DNA from: an uncultured bacterium | GTDB taxonomy: Bacteria; Verrucomicrobiota; Kiritimatiellia; RFP12; UBA1067 | Assembly: GCA_902776615.1 (NCBI GenBank) | Contig: CACYQU010000019.1 | Location: 1 to 34,469, forward strand | Length of the DNA: 34,469 nt | Reading direction: 5' to 3' | Shown: in pieces, positions 23,485-31,087 of the stretch | Layout: each line of letters starts with the position of its first letter | Position numbering within the stretch: the first letter of the stretch is position 1 | Notes under the pieces: generated by a model | The model's input: only the letters and a program-made list of their open reading frames with translations | Database searches by the model: none | Told to the model about the DNA's origin: nothing | Position numbers and translations under genes: made by a program

Positions 23485-24591
23485 ATGAAGATCAAGTTCG
23501 GCAATGTCGTAGAAAATGTGGTGACCCGCAAGGAGTTCCCGCTCAAGAAGGCTCAGCAGATTCTCAAGAACAAGACTGTCGCAGTGCTAGGCTACGGAAT
23601 ACAAGGTCCGGCGCAGGCGCTCAACATGCGCGACAACGGCATCAACGTCATTGTCGGCCAGCGCAAGGGCAAGGGGCCAAATTCCAGCTGGGGCCGTGCG
23701 CTCAAGGATGGATGGGTTCCCGGCAAGACGCTCTTCTCCATCGAGGAGGCTGCGGAAAAAGGCGACATCATCATGCTCCTTACGTCCGACGGTTCGGTCG
23801 GCGAGGTTTGGAAGAAGATCGAGAAGTACGTCTCGGCCGGCAAGGCCCTCTACTTCAGCCACGGCTTCGCGTATGTCTACAACAAGCTTACCGGCGTGAA
23901 GCCCGGAATCGGCGTCGATGTAATCATGGTCGCGCCCAAGGGGTCGGGCACAAACGTCCGCCGCAACTTTCTCAATGGCGCGGGCATCAACAGCTCCTTC
24001 GCCGTCGCGCGCGATGCAACCGGCAAGGCGATGGATCTTACTCTCGCAATCGGTATCGCGATCGGCTCCGGATATCTCTTCCCGACCACGTTCGAGAAGG
24101 AGGTTACGAGCGATCTCGTCGGCGAGCGCGGAATTCTGATGGGTGCGCTCTGCGGCGTGATGGAGGCCCAGTACTACACCCTCCGCGCAAACGGCCACAG
24201 CCCGAGCGAGGCTTTCAATGAAACGTGCGAAGAGCTCACGCAGTCGCTCGCCCGCCTCGTGGACGAGAACGGCATGGATTGGATGTACTCCAACTGCTCG
24301 CAGACGGCCCAGCACGGCGCGCTCAAGTGGCGCCCGCTCTTCCGCAAGGCCACTGAGCCTGTCTTCAAGCGTCTCTACGCCTCTACCAAAAAGATGCAGG
24401 AGGCCCGCGAGGTCATTCGCGACACCGGTCGCGCCGACTACAAGGAGTTCATGGCCAAGAAGCTGCAGGAAATGCACGACAGCGAAATGTGGAAGGCCGG
24501 CGAGGCCGTCCGCGCGCTGCGTCCGCGCGAGAAGGCCAAGGCCAACGCGGCCAACGCCGCCGGCGTGCAGGGGCGCAAGGTTACAAAGTAA
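23485..24591 (+). CDS. ilvC: Ketol-acid reductoisomerase
   Basis: IlvC isomerises and reduces acetolactate (or acetohydroxybutyrate) with NAD(P)H in valine, leucine and isoleucine synthesis. The 368-residue protein has the Rossmann motif LGYGIQGPAQALNMRDNG, a basic cofactor loop (GQRKGKG), SHGF, VAPKGSGT, and the metal-site helices in DLVGERGILMGA and SEAFNETCEE. The sequence style (SWGRALKDGW, GKALYFSHGFAYVYN, MDWMYSNCSQTAQHGAL, a C-terminal MWKAGEAVRALRP) resembles the fungal Ilv5/Bacteroidetes form rather than the roughly 330-residue class I or 490-residue class II enzymes; that comparison is from memory. aaagga (23471-23476) precedes the ATG. The C-terminal Ala/Lys tail (about 350-368) is extra. 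Confidence 0.95.
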   Translation: MKIKFGNVVENVVTRKEFPLKKAQQILKNKTVAVLGYGIQGPAQALNMRDNGINVIVGQRKGKGPNSSWGRALKDGWVPGKTLFSIEEAAEKGDIIMLLTSDGSVGEVWKKIEKYVSAGKALYFSHGFAYVYNKLTGVKPGIGVDVIMVAPKGSGTNVRRNFLNGAGINSSFAVARDATGKAMDLTLAIGIAIGSGYLFPTTFEKEVTSDLVGERGILMGALCGVMEAQYYTLRANGHSPSEAFNETCEELTQSLARLVDENGMDWMYSNCSQTAQHGALKWRPLFRKATEPVFKRLYASTKKMQEAREVIRDTGRADYKEFMAKKLQEMHDSEMWKAGEAVRALRPREKAKANAANAAGVQGRKVTK

Positions 24592-24609
24592 ACTTAAAAG
24601 GATCGGCGG

Positions 24610-26634
24610 ATGAGCGAGAGCGCCTTTTTTCAGGATCTCGCGCTGCTGATGGCCGTAGCAGGCCTGGTGTCCGTCATCTTCGCCAAGCTTGGCTGGCCGA
24701 AGGTGGCGGGCTACATTTTTGCCGGCGTAATGATCGGCAAGTACAGCTGGGGCGGGGGGCTGCTGGCCGACGAACAGTCTGTAAGGACTATCGGTCAGCT
24801 CGGGGTGGTGTTCCTCATGTTCACCATGGGCCTGGGCTTCTCGACCTCTCAGATGAAGCGCATACGCGGCGTCGCCGCGCCCGCAGCCATCATCGATACT
24901 CTTATGATGACATGGCTCGGCTATACCGTCGGGCGGCATGTCTTCGGATGGGGAACGGTCCCCTCGCTCTTCCTCGGTGCGGCGATATGCGACTCGGCGA
25001 CAACCATGCTCGCGAAAGTGATAGACGAGATGCGCTGGGGCGACAGGCCGTTTGTGAAGTACGCGCTTGGAACGTCTGTATGCGAGGATATAATAACGGT
25101 CGGCATACTCGCGCTTGTGACTGGCGTGGCGCAGAGCGGCGAACTGTCGGTGGTGGATGCAGGCGCATCGCTCGGCGGGCTTTTCGTGTTTTTCCTCGTT
25201 TCCATTGTCGCGGGGTTTGTCATGGTTCCGCGCTTGTTGAAGTCCGTTTCCAAATCCCATGACGACGAGGCTCTGCTGCTGGCGATACTGGGGCTTTGCT
25301 TTTTTGTGTCGTGGGTGGCGTTCAAGTTCGACTTCTCGCTTGCGCTTGGTGCGTTCGTGGTGGGATTTCTCGGCGGCGCGAGCGATGTGCGCCACCGGCT
25401 TGCCGAACTGGCAGAGCCTCTAAAGTCGATGTTCGCGGCAGTCTTTTTCGTGTCCATCGGCCTGCTTCTCGACCCGTCGGCGTGTCTTGCCAACTGGCCT
25501 GCCGTTCTCGTCGTGTCGGTTGTGGTTGTCGTCGGCAAGTTCCTGAACTGCGCCGTTGGCGCCTTGGTCGGCGGCGAGAGCATGAAGACCGCCGTGCAGA
25601 TGGGGATGGGGCTTGCGCAGATAGGCGAGTTTGCGTTTCTCGTCGGCATGCTTTATGTCACGGTCACGGGCGACGTGCAAAGTCCCATGTACAATATCGT
25701 CGTCGCCGTTTCGCTCGTCACGACGCTTCTCAATCCGCTTCTCATAAAATGTTCGGAGCGCGTTGGCGAATGGGCCGAGGCCAAAACGCCCGCGCGCGTG
25801 AAGTCGGCGCTTCAGGCGTACCGCGCGCTTCTGGCCAAGTACAACGGCGACCGCCGCGAAGCGCGGTTGCACCGCATTGTGAGGGTGTGTCTCGTGCAGC
25901 TCGGCGTGATAGCTGTGATGAACTTTGCGATCGCGCTCGTCTTTTCCATATTGAACGGCCGGGACTGGTCCAACTTCTCGCAGGTATTCGACGAATACAA
26001 GAAAATCGTCTTCTGCCTCGCCGCGAACCTCGTCATCGTGTCTCTTCTCGCGCCGGCGGTCCACATTGCGCGAACGCTCGGCAACGCTCTTTCGGTGGTG
26101 CTCGTCGGCGTGGGCGAAAGCCGTTGGCAGCAGGCCGTGAGGCACATGACGACGTTTTCGGTCCAGATCGCGGTGGTGGTGCTCTTCTTCTGCGAGGTGG
26201 TGATGATAAACGTGAACCTCACGCCGGACGAATCGTGGGCGCGTTGGTTCATCAATGTAGTGCTTCTGGCCGCTGCCGTTTTCGGGTGGAAGTCGTTCCA
26301 AAAGGCAGGACGCCGCGCCGTTACGAGGTTTGACGAGGCGGTTACGGCCGACGAGCGCCGCGAGAAGCTCGGCGCGATGCTCACGTTCAAACTTCCGCAG
26401 GGGATGGTGCACAAACTCACGATCGACATGGCCTCGCCCGCGATCGGGGGTACGGTCGTTTCGCTCAACATCCGAGCGAAGACCGGCGCGTCGGTCGTGT
26501 CGGTGGAGCGCGGTGGCGAGATGATAAGGAATATAGGTCCAGAAACGGAGTTCCGCGTCGGCGATGTGCTTTACACAATGGGCAACGGCGAGCAGATTGC
26601 GGCACTCAAAGACCTCCTCGGAATCGTGGCCTAA
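24610..26634 (+). CDS. CPA2-family cation:proton antiporter with C-terminal TrkA-C domain
   Basis: The 674-residue integral membrane protein begins with about 12 hydrophobic helices (residues 5-385) typical of KefB/KefC-like CPA2 exchangers, including GYIFAGVMIG, GVVFLMFTMGLGF and FLGAAICDSATTM. A short hydrophilic linker follows, then four more hydrophobic segments (about 425-570), which is unusual. The last 85 or so residues resemble a TrkA-C/RCK-C regulatory domain (GGTVVSLNIRAKTGASVVSVERG, FRVGDVLYTMGNGEQI). The NAD-binding RCK-N domain of KefB/C is missing. It probably exchanges K+ or Na+ for H+. It lies 18 nt after ilvC with aaaagga as ribosome site, so it may share the ilvC transcript. 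Confidence 0.87.
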   Translation: MSESAFFQDLALLMAVAGLVSVIFAKLGWPKVAGYIFAGVMIGKYSWGGGLLADEQSVRTIGQLGVVFLMFTMGLGFSTSQMKRIRGVAAPAAIIDTLMMTWLGYTVGRHVFGWGTVPSLFLGAAICDSATTMLAKVIDEMRWGDRPFVKYALGTSVCEDIITVGILALVTGVAQSGELSVVDAGASLGGLFVFFLVSIVAGFVMVPRLLKSVSKSHDDEALLLAILGLCFFVSWVAFKFDFSLALGAFVVGFLGGASDVRHRLAELAEPLKSMFAAVFFVSIGLLLDPSACLANWPAVLVVSVVVVVGKFLNCAVGALVGGESMKTAVQMGMGLAQIGEFAFLVGMLYVTVTGDVQSPMYNIVVAVSLVTTLLNPLLIKCSERVGEWAEAKTPARVKSALQAYRALLAKYNGDRREARLHRIVRVCLVQLGVIAVMNFAIALVFSILNGRDWSNFSQVFDEYKKIVFCLAANLVIVSLLAPAVHIARTLGNALSVVLVGVGESRWQQAVRHMTTFSVQIAVVVLFFCEVVMINVNLTPDESWARWFINVVLLAAAVFGWKSFQKAGRRAVTRFDEAVTADERREKLGAMLTFKLPQGMVHKLTIDMASPAIGGTVVSLNIRAKTGASVVSVERGGEMIRNIGPETEFRVGDVLYTMGNGEQIAALKDLLGIVA

Positions 26635-26677
26635 CTGGTCAAAAATCGGAGATAGGTCCGTTATTTGCGGGGTGGAC

Positions 26678-26706
26678 TTGAAAGCCGAGGGGGGTTTTGG
26701 TATACT
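26678..26706 (+). promoter_or_regulatory. Promoter of secY
   Basis: TTGAAA (26678-26683), a 17-nt spacer ending in TGG, and TATACT (26701-26706), 34 nt upstream of the secY ATG. Confidence 0.75.
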
Positions 26707-26740
26707 ATGACAAAATTTCCCAAAAGAGGAGAAGGTTGAA

Positions 26741-28138
26741 ATGTCAATGATGAAGGGTTTCTCTAACGCGTTCCGTATCCCGGAGCTGCGCAAGAAAATA
26801 TTGGTCACGCTCGGGCTCGTGTTCGTGTGCCGTCTGGTGTCGCAGATTCCGACGCCCGGCGTAGATTGGCGTGCCTTGCAGCAGGTCATAGAGACTGCGC
26901 GCCAATCTGCAAGCGGTGGCGGTCTGCTCGACTGGTTCGACGTCTTTACGGGCGGCGCGCTCGGTCAGTGCGCAATCGGCTTTCTGTCGATTTGGCCTTA
27001 CATCTCGGCGCAGATCGTAATACAGCTTCTGAGTTCGGTCATACCGTCTCTCGAAAAGCTCAAGAAGGAAGGCGAGTCCGGCCGTCAGCAGCTCGCGCAG
27101 ATCACCCGTTGGCTTACGATTGTGCTCTGCATCGTGCAGTCCTGGGGAATTGCGACAATGCTCAGCCACCCGGGCGCGCTCGGGCCTGCGTTCGCCGGAG
27201 TGGAGATTGTCGTCAACCCCGGTATCGGATTCCAGCTCATGACGGTTATCGGCATGACGTCCGCCGCGCTCTTTGTGATGTGGCTCGCCGACCAGATTAC
27301 GACTTTCGGTATCGGCAACGGCGCGTCGCTGATCATCATGATCAACATCACCTCGCGTCTTCCCCAGGCGCTCATAAGCGCGTGGGAGCGCTATTTCGGC
27401 CTTGGCGGCGTACAGGCCTCGGCGCCCATCGCCGAGCTTCCGATACTCGTGATATTCTTCCTCCTGGTCGTGATGGGTACGGTCATGCTTACCCAAGGCG
27501 TGAGGAAGGTGCCGATTCACTCCACTCGCCGTTCCGTCTCGGGCGGCAACACCTACGGAATGCAGCAGACGTTCATGCCGCTCAGGGTGAACTACACGGG
27601 CGTCATGCCAATCATCTTCGCGCAGCCGCTCATCCAGATTCCTTCGGCGATGCTCATGAAGATTTCCGACGCCACGTCTGCCGGATTCAGCGGCAAGCTC
27701 TACCGCTTCGCCGAGGCGCTCGCCAATCCAACCGCCCTGCATATGGTGGTTTATGCGGTGCTCATCATGTTCTTCGCGTTCTTCTGGGTGGCTACGCAGT
27801 TCAACGCGATCGACATCTCCGAGAACCTCAAGAAGGATGGTTCGTATGTTCCTGGCATCCGTCCGGGCCGCGCGACTGCAGAATATCTCGATGATGTCAT
27901 GACCAAGATCACGCTCATCGGCGGAACCGGCTTGCTCGTCGTGGCTCTCGTGCCTATGCTCCTCATGGGCTGGATTCAGGTTCCGTGGGCGATCGCTTCG
28001 TTCTTCGGCGGCACTTCGCTGCTCATCATCGTGGGTGTCGCGCTCGACACTCTGCGCATAATGGAGTCGCACCTTCTCGTGCGCAAGTACGATGGCTTCC
28101 TGTCTCACGGATCGCTTCGCGGTCGCGGCGGAATGTAA
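26741..28138 (+). CDS. secY: Preprotein translocase channel subunit SecY
   Basis: The 465-residue protein is the ten-helix channel of the Sec translocon, through which signal-peptide proteins are exported and membrane proteins inserted. Characteristic features are the N-terminal FRIPELRKKILVTLGLVFVCR, IPTPGVD, the plug-region GGALGQCAIGFLSIWPYISA, the GNGASLIIM loop and the C-terminal DTLRIMESHLLVRKYDGFL. Ribosome site gaggag/gaagg lies at 26726-26735. secY usually sits in the spc ribosomal protein operon before adk or infA; here it has its own promoter and precedes gtrA and a secretin gene. Confidence 0.96.
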   Translation: MSMMKGFSNAFRIPELRKKILVTLGLVFVCRLVSQIPTPGVDWRALQQVIETARQSASGGGLLDWFDVFTGGALGQCAIGFLSIWPYISAQIVIQLLSSVIPSLEKLKKEGESGRQQLAQITRWLTIVLCIVQSWGIATMLSHPGALGPAFAGVEIVVNPGIGFQLMTVIGMTSAALFVMWLADQITTFGIGNGASLIIMINITSRLPQALISAWERYFGLGGVQASAPIAELPILVIFFLLVVMGTVMLTQGVRKVPIHSTRRSVSGGNTYGMQQTFMPLRVNYTGVMPIIFAQPLIQIPSAMLMKISDATSAGFSGKLYRFAEALANPTALHMVVYAVLIMFFAFFWVATQFNAIDISENLKKDGSYVPGIRPGRATAEYLDDVMTKITLIGGTGLLVVALVPMLLMGWIQVPWAIASFFGGTSLLIIVGVALDTLRIMESHLLVRKYDGFLSHGSLRGRGGM

Positions 28139-28642
28139 GTGACTCTCAAAAAGATACTGTCGTACGATTCGGGCCCGTTTTGGCAATTTGCCAAATACGG
28201 GCTCGTCGGCGTTATGGCGACGTGCGTGCAGACGGTCGTGTTCTATATGCTCGCGTCCACATGCATGAAATGCCTTGGGGCGGACGACTGGGCCGTGAAG
28301 TTCCTCGCCCTGCCGTCCACCGAATTCACCGGCGCGGAGCCGTGGTACGCCTCGCGCGGCACGATCGCGGCCGAGGCGACCGCTGTCGGATTCTTCATCG
28401 CGAACGTGTTCTGCTGGTTGATGAACCGTGCGTTCGTGTTCCGTCCCGGCCGGTTCCTGTGGTACGTGGAATTCGGAATGTTTTTTGGCGTCGCAGCCTT
28501 TGCGACGCTTGTCGCGCTTTTTGTGATGAAGCTGCTCATCGACGGCTTCGGGCTTATGACGTCGATGGCCGTCGCAATCGAGATTCTCGTTTCTTTCTGC
28601 ATCAATTACATTGTCCGCAAGTTCTTCATATTCAAGAGGTGA
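28139..28642 (+). CDS. GtrA-like four-helix membrane protein
   Basis: The 167-residue product has four predicted membrane helices with the GtrA pattern: FAKYGLVGVMATCVQTVVFY at the start, FFIANVFCWLMNRAFVF in the second helix, and a C-terminal INYIVRKFFIFK. GtrA proteins are thought to help flip or transfer polyprenyl-linked sugars during surface glycosylation. An extra segment of about 30 residues after helix 1 is somewhat longer than usual. The GTG start at 28139 immediately follows the secY stop, and the secretin starts 3 nt after the end of this gene, so the three are one transcriptional unit. Confidence 0.87.
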   Translation: MTLKKILSYDSGPFWQFAKYGLVGVMATCVQTVVFYMLASTCMKCLGADDWAVKFLALPSTEFTGAEPWYASRGTIAAEATAVGFFIANVFCWLMNRAFVFRPGRFLWYVEFGMFFGVAAFATLVALFVMKLLIDGFGLMTSMAVAIEILVSFCINYIVRKFFIFKR

Positions 28643-28645
28643 CCT

Positions 28646-30340
28646 ATGGAATTCCGCATGTCATTCGTGCCGCGTTGCGCGGTAGCCGCGGTTGCTGCCG
28701 CGTTGGTGTTTCAGTCTGCCGCGCAGGAGGTTCTGCAGCAACAAGGGACACTGTCTGACGATGTGGCGCAGCCGTCGTCTGTTCCTGATACGCCTGCGGT
28801 GGAGATGATCCCCGCCGATCCGCTGGTGGAGGATGTGCGCCCGGCGGTTGTCGATGCCACGGCGGTGGCGATGGCGCGTGCGCAAGAGGAGGCCCGTCTT
28901 GCGGCGGCCGCGCAGGAGCGCGCCGAGGCAGAGGCCAAGACCGAGGCCGAGATGGATCGCCGCCGCATCTCGACGCGGATATTCAGGCTTTCGCACGCCA
29001 ACGCCGAGGAGGTCGCCGAACGGTTCAACATGACATGGAGCGGCGACTTCGGCACGAACTGGAAGATTGCGCGCATAGCGTCGTCGTTTCCTGAAGCGAA
29101 CGCCGTGATGGTCACCGCGCCCAAAAGGATACTCGAAGCCTGCGAGCAGGTTGTGGCCGAGGTCGACCGCGAGGCCAGCCAGGTGTATATCGAGGCCAGA
29201 TTCGTAGAGCTTGGCAACACGGCGTCGCACAAGCTCGGCATCGACTGGTCCATGCTCAATGGCATGTCCGGCTCGGCGGGGCTCTCGGGCGGAGTTCAGT
29301 CTACGCGCGTCGGGGAAGGCGTGCAGAACTACTCGCGCTCGATCATCGGCAAGACGGAGTCCAACACATATATGGTCAACGGCGGTTCCGGGCGCGACGG
29401 CGACGTCAACTATTTCAACGGCACTTTGAGCTTCAGCGAGATGTCGCTTACGCTTCGCGCGCTGGAATCGTCCGAGGATGCGAAGGTGTTCTCCAATCCG
29501 AAGATCATCGTGTCGTCCGGCAAAAAGGCGACCGTCGACATGACAACGAAGTATCCGAACGTGCTCGTCTCGGCCAAGCGCACTCTGAACGGAAACGCCG
29601 AGTCCCTCGACCTCGCCATGCAGATGATGGCAATTCCCGGCGAAGACAAATTCATGTTCGCGAGAGAGGCGTTCTTCAGTTGGGGCATTCAGCTTGATGT
29701 CGTGCCGCGCATCGGCACGAACGGATTGATAAACGTGACAATCGTGCCGACAATCAGCGACTTGGATGTGAATCATGGTGTCGGCGGTTTTGTAACAGCC
29801 GACAGCGATGGCACCGCCGAAGCCTCATACGCGTCGAAGTATCCGATCATAAAGGTGCAGCGCCTTGTGACGGAATTCAACATGGCGAGCGGCACTACGG
29901 CGGTAATAGGCGGGCTTTCCCGCACGGTCGAGACCCAGCAGGATAGCGGCATACCGTGGCTCAGGACCCTGCCTTGGATAGGCCCCAAGCTATTCGGTTC
30001 GAAGGTGCGCGTCAAGGAACAGCGCGAGATACTCGTTTTCGTCACTGTTGGTCTGGTTGATCCGAAGGAGATGCGCCAGGATGCCGGGCTGCCCAAGAAC
30101 GCCGTTCTCGGCCGCCAGTATGTCAAGGAACAGAAGCTTGAGCCGGGCGACAGGCCCGAGAAGAACATGGAAGGGCTGGAGTCCCTTGATATGCGCCCCC
30201 TCGAAGAACAGGCCAAGGATCCTTTGATGCGCAAGCCAAAGGACCCGTCGATGTTCGACATCAAGCACTACATACCGTTCAGGCGAGACCCTGAATTCCG
30301 TAGCAAGTACGACGGCGAAGTATCCGGCAGCGGCCAGTGA
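28646..30340 (+). CDS. Secretin-family outer membrane protein (GspD/PilQ-like)
   Basis: The 564-residue protein has a signal peptide (about residues 1-26), a low-complexity acidic/Ala-rich region (about 30-100, with a coiled coil AQEEARLAAAAQERAEAEAK), an N-domain-like segment, and the secretin core from VYIEARFVELGN. The core ends with GTTAVIGGLSRTVE, SGIPWLRTLPWIGPKLFG and REILVFVTVGLVDP, the conserved secretin C-terminus. Secretins form outer-membrane gates for type II secretion or type IV pili. Other secretion genes are absent nearby except the GspF-N-like protein at 3501. After the secretin core there is a tail of about 100 residues (Lys/Pro-rich) of unknown role. aagaggt precedes ATG 28646; ATG 28658 is a possible alternative. 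Confidence 0.88.
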   Translation: MEFRMSFVPRCAVAAVAAALVFQSAAQEVLQQQGTLSDDVAQPSSVPDTPAVEMIPADPLVEDVRPAVVDATAVAMARAQEEARLAAAAQERAEAEAKTEAEMDRRRISTRIFRLSHANAEEVAERFNMTWSGDFGTNWKIARIASSFPEANAVMVTAPKRILEACEQVVAEVDREASQVYIEARFVELGNTASHKLGIDWSMLNGMSGSAGLSGGVQSTRVGEGVQNYSRSIIGKTESNTYMVNGGSGRDGDVNYFNGTLSFSEMSLTLRALESSEDAKVFSNPKIIVSSGKKATVDMTTKYPNVLVSAKRTLNGNAESLDLAMQMMAIPGEDKFMFAREAFFSWGIQLDVVPRIGTNGLINVTIVPTISDLDVNHGVGGFVTADSDGTAEASYASKYPIIKVQRLVTEFNMASGTTAVIGGLSRTVETQQDSGIPWLRTLPWIGPKLFGSKVRVKEQREILVFVTVGLVDPKEMRQDAGLPKNAVLGRQYVKEQKLEPGDRPEKNMEGLESLDMRPLEEQAKDPLMRKPKDPSMFDIKHYIPFRRDPEFRSKYDGEVSGSGQ

Positions 30341-30364
30341 TGTCCGATATATGGCGGAGGCGTC

Positions 30365-31024
30365 CTACCAGAACGCCCATTCGCTGCGCGCTATGACATA
30401 AACCGCGAGCACGAGGTTTGTCGTGACGTGCGCAACTATCGCGGCGCCTAGCCCCTTGCGTATCGCAAGCGCGCCATATGCTGCGCCGGCCATGGCGCCA
30501 GCGAGATAGCGGTCGTGCTCAAGGGCGAAAAGCGCGGTTGTCCACAGAAACGCGCTCAAGTCGAACCGGCGCAGGCAGGAGGATGTCCAATCGCCGCCTT
30601 TCTGCAGCCATCTGTAGAGAAAGTTCCTGAAGAAAAGTTCTTCTGCCGGCGCGATCACGAATGCGCTTCCGGCGAGGCGCGCGATCGTAAGCGCCCAGCC
30701 GCACACCGCAGGGTCGTAAGGCGACGCCGCGCCAGCGGTCTCGCCGGAACCGACTATGAAAAACCTGCGGTAGATGTCGAACCGCTCTGGCGCTACCCAG
30801 AGCGCGAAAACCGCGAGCCCCACCGCCACGCCGGACGGAAGTGCGCGCATTACGGCTTCACGCGACGGGCGTGCCCGGCACGCAACAGCGAATATCGCCA
30901 GGAATACAGCGGTTGCGGCAGACCGTACGGCATAGCACGTTGCTGTGGCGGGTAGAAGCACCATGAGCGCCATCCACGAGAGATAAGGCGCGATGGTGGC
31001 TGCTGTCTGAGAAAGCATGTTCAT
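30365..31024 (-). CDS. CAAX-type (CPBP) membrane protease, exosortase-associated form
   Basis: The 219-residue protein has about six hydrophobic segments and the CPBP/Rce1 metalloprotease motifs: EELFFR (Glu128, Glu129, Arg133), ALEHDRYLAG (His170) and HVTTN (His199, Asn203). The ending YVIARSEWAFW and the spacing EELFFRNFLYRW / EHDRYLAG match the family described in databases as CAAX prenyl protease-related protein of PEP-CTERM/exosortase systems (TIGR03008, from memory). With the PEP-CTERM protein at 1305 this fits an exosortase-bearing genome. The gene ends 24 nt from the secretin stop (convergent). Its ATG lies 8 nt after a TAGACT -10 on the minus strand with no ribosome site, implying a leaderless mRNA. 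Confidence 0.85.
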   Translation of the reverse strand: MNMLSQTAATIAPYLSWMALMVLLPATATCYAVRSAATAVFLAIFAVACRARPSREAVMRALPSGVAVGLAVFALWVAPERFDIYRRFFIVGSGETAGAASPYDPAVCGWALTIARLAGSAFVIAPAEELFFRNFLYRWLQKGGDWTSSCLRRFDLSAFLWTTALFALEHDRYLAGAMAGAAYGALAIRKGLGAAIVAHVTTNLVLAVYVIARSEWAFW

Positions 31025-31032
31025 TTGAAGTC

Positions 31033-31061
31033 AGTCTATCAGAGTATGCGGCGAAAGTCAA
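31033..31061 (-). promoter_or_regulatory. Promoter of the CAAX-type protease gene
   Basis: On the minus strand, TTGACT (31061-31056), a 17-nt spacer ending in TGA, and TAGACT (31038-31033). It lies back-to-back with the dxr promoter; its -35 falls inside the dxr spacer region. Confidence 0.65.
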
Positions 31062-31068
31062 CCGAATG

Positions 31069-31077
31069 TGGTATAAT
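31069..31077 (+). promoter_or_regulatory. Extended -10 promoter of dxr
   Basis: TGG followed by TATAAT (31072-31077). The dxr ATG is 10 nt downstream with no ribosome site, so the transcript is probably leaderless. No good -35 is visible. Confidence 0.65.
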
Positions 31078-31087
31078 AAACCCGCGA

